This document shows positions 63,157 to 64,000 of a DNA stretch of 64,000 nt, one piece after another (the first letter of the stretch is position 1; each line of letters opens with the position of its first letter). The DNA is from Maricaulis sp. (GTDB taxonomy: Bacteria > Pseudomonadota > Alphaproteobacteria > Caulobacterales > Maricaulaceae), in NCBI RefSeq assembly GCF_017643475.1, contig NZ_JAEPNI010000001.1, forward strand, positions 248,001 to 312,000. The letters run 5' to 3'. Below the pieces are notes generated by a model, which did no database searches, had not been told where the DNA came from, and was given only the letters and a program-made list of their open reading frames with translations. The position numbers and the translations under genes were made by a program.

Positions 63157-64000
63157 ATGCATTCGATGAAATGGCTTGGTGCCGGCATCGCGCTGGCGGC
63201 TCTGGCTGCGTGCCAGCCCACGGGCGAGAACCGCGCTCCGGCGGACAGCGGTATGCAGTCGGTGGAGGAAGCCTCCAATTTCACCGTGCTGGTAGGCGGC
63301 ACACCGATCGGCGCGCTGGAGATCGCGACGTCGAATGACGGTTATGCCATCGATTACGAGTACCGCAATAATGGCCGCGGCCCGACCATGGTCGAGAGTG
63401 TTCGCCTGGATGAAAACGGCTTGCCGGAAAGCTGGAGCATCGAGGGGGCCTCGACCTTTGGCAATCCGATCGATGAAAGTTTCGAGCTCGTCGATGGCGA
63501 AGCGCGCTGGACCGACAATACCGGTTCTGATCAGGCCGTTCCGGCCGGTGACGCCTTCTATGTGCCTGAAAACGCCAGCCCCTATTGGTTGGCGATCGCA
63601 GCGCGCGCCCTGATCGAGCAGGAAGATGGTCGTCTGGCCGCGCTCCCGGGTGGCGAGCTGAGCCTGTCCGAGATCGAGGACGTGGATGTGACCGGTGAAA
63701 ACGGTGACCGCACCGTGACGAGTTATGCCCTGTCCGGCACTGGTCTCAACCCGACCTATTTCCTGATGTATGAGAATGCCTTCTTTGGCATCATCACGCC
63801 GGGTTTTGCGATCCTTGAGGCCGGATATGAGGGCGAGGACGAGCGTCTTCGCGGTATCGCTGCGGAATACGGCGCACGCCGTTTCGAGGAAATCCAGCAG
63901 CGTGTCGTGCATGATTACGACGCGCCGGTGCGTATCGCCAATGTCCGCATCTTCGACAGCCGCAACGAGACGATGGGCGAGCCAGTCTCCGTGGTTGTTG
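63157..64000 (+). CDS. Lipoprotein with amidohydrolase-like end (3' truncated by window)
   Basis: ATG 63157 is preceded by GAGGGG. The frame stays open to the window end (281 codons). The signal peptide MHSMKWLGAGIALAALAAC carries a lipobox (acylated Cys19). A beta-rich N-terminal region (residues 40-260, for example FTVLVGGTPIGALEIATSNDGYAIDYEY) precedes IANVRIFDSRNETMGEPVSVVV, which resembles the first strands of metal-dependent amidohydrolases. The catalytic metal motif would lie beyond the window. Substrate and true length are unknown. Confidence 0.75.
   Translation, partial: MHSMKWLGAGIALAALAACQPTGENRAPADSGMQSVEEASNFTVLVGGTPIGALEIATSNDGYAIDYEYRNNGRGPTMVESVRLDENGLPESWSIEGASTFGNPIDESFELVDGEARWTDNTGSDQAVPAGDAFYVPENASPYWLAIAARALIEQEDGRLAALPGGELSLSEIEDVDVTGENGDRTVTSYALSGTGLNPTYFLMYENAFFGIITPGFAILEAGYEGEDERLRGIAAEYGARRFEEIQQRVVHDYDAPVRIANVRIFDSRNETMGEPVSVVV

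Overview
The window looks like core chromosome of a stalked or budding marine alphaproteobacterium of the Caulobacterales/Maricaulales type (Hyphomonadaceae or Maricaulaceae-like). The basis is high G+C, the mnmE-mnmG-rsmG-parA-parB-holA-lptE-leuS order, a 1.6 kaa NAD-type glutamate dehydrogenase, DUF6489/DUF2794/DUF1674/DUF3576 small proteins typical of alphaproteobacteria, and CtrA-like TTAA-N7-TTAA-type boxes. The species is an inference. I see no phage, IS element, CRISPR array or rRNA. Two perfect parS sites beside parAB imply that the chromosome origin is not far away.

Layout. 0-2.2 kb: end of a GST, a membrane LytTR regulator, a dienelactone hydrolase and DUF6489. 2.2-12.5 kb: tRNA-modification genes (mnmE, mnmG), rsmG and the parABS segregation module, meeting a reverse block leuS-lptE-holA. 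12.7-20 kb: a porin-like protein, a secreted acidic protein, TenI-like and YggS enzymes, an L,D-transpeptidase, an orphan OmpR-type regulator, xthA and a TrpF-family protein. 20-28 kb: LolA, an SMP-30-like protein, FtsK, a UbiH-type hydroxylase, DsrE, DUF971, Trm112, YbbN and ProX. 28-30.2 kb: tRNA-Gly, small genes, an XRE regulator and a gene-poor kilobase. 30.2-36 kb: the giant glutamate dehydrogenase and a hydrolase. 36-48.6 kb: a long reverse block of housekeeping and envelope genes (purH, FlaA1/CapD-type epimerase, heparinase II/III-like, rpe, rsmB, htpX, pyrF, LysE, SDR, hydrolase). 48.6-54 kb: an SdpR/SdpI-type pair, argG, a histidine kinase followed by a low-molecular-weight phosphatase, and an AraC regulator. 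54-64 kb: esterase, ThpR, Bax-inhibitor-like protein, DUF2794, a four-gene GldA/GldF/GldG/DUF4340 ABC operon, a VOC protein, an RlmL-like methyltransferase and the start of a lipoprotein with an amidohydrolase-like end.

The most interesting signals are not protein genes. Two intergenic regions (19.91-20.06 kb on the minus strand and 29.95-30.10 kb on the plus strand) each carry three consecutive stem-loops whose loops expose C-rich, anti-Shine-Dalgarno-like tracts, with the last stem followed by a U-rich stretch. They look like two members of one small-RNA family. The second lies directly after a 32-codon secreted-peptide ORF, an arrangement reminiscent of CCUCCUCCC-loop sRNAs derived from small-protein mRNAs in other alphaproteobacteria. 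A third gap (53.70-54.00 kb) is densely packed with inverted repeats, including one of about 21 bp.

A second theme is extreme compaction of convergent genes. Five convergent pairs share their stop codons in a 4-bp overlap. In two further places the plus-strand intrinsic terminator lies inside the 3' coding end of the opposing gene.
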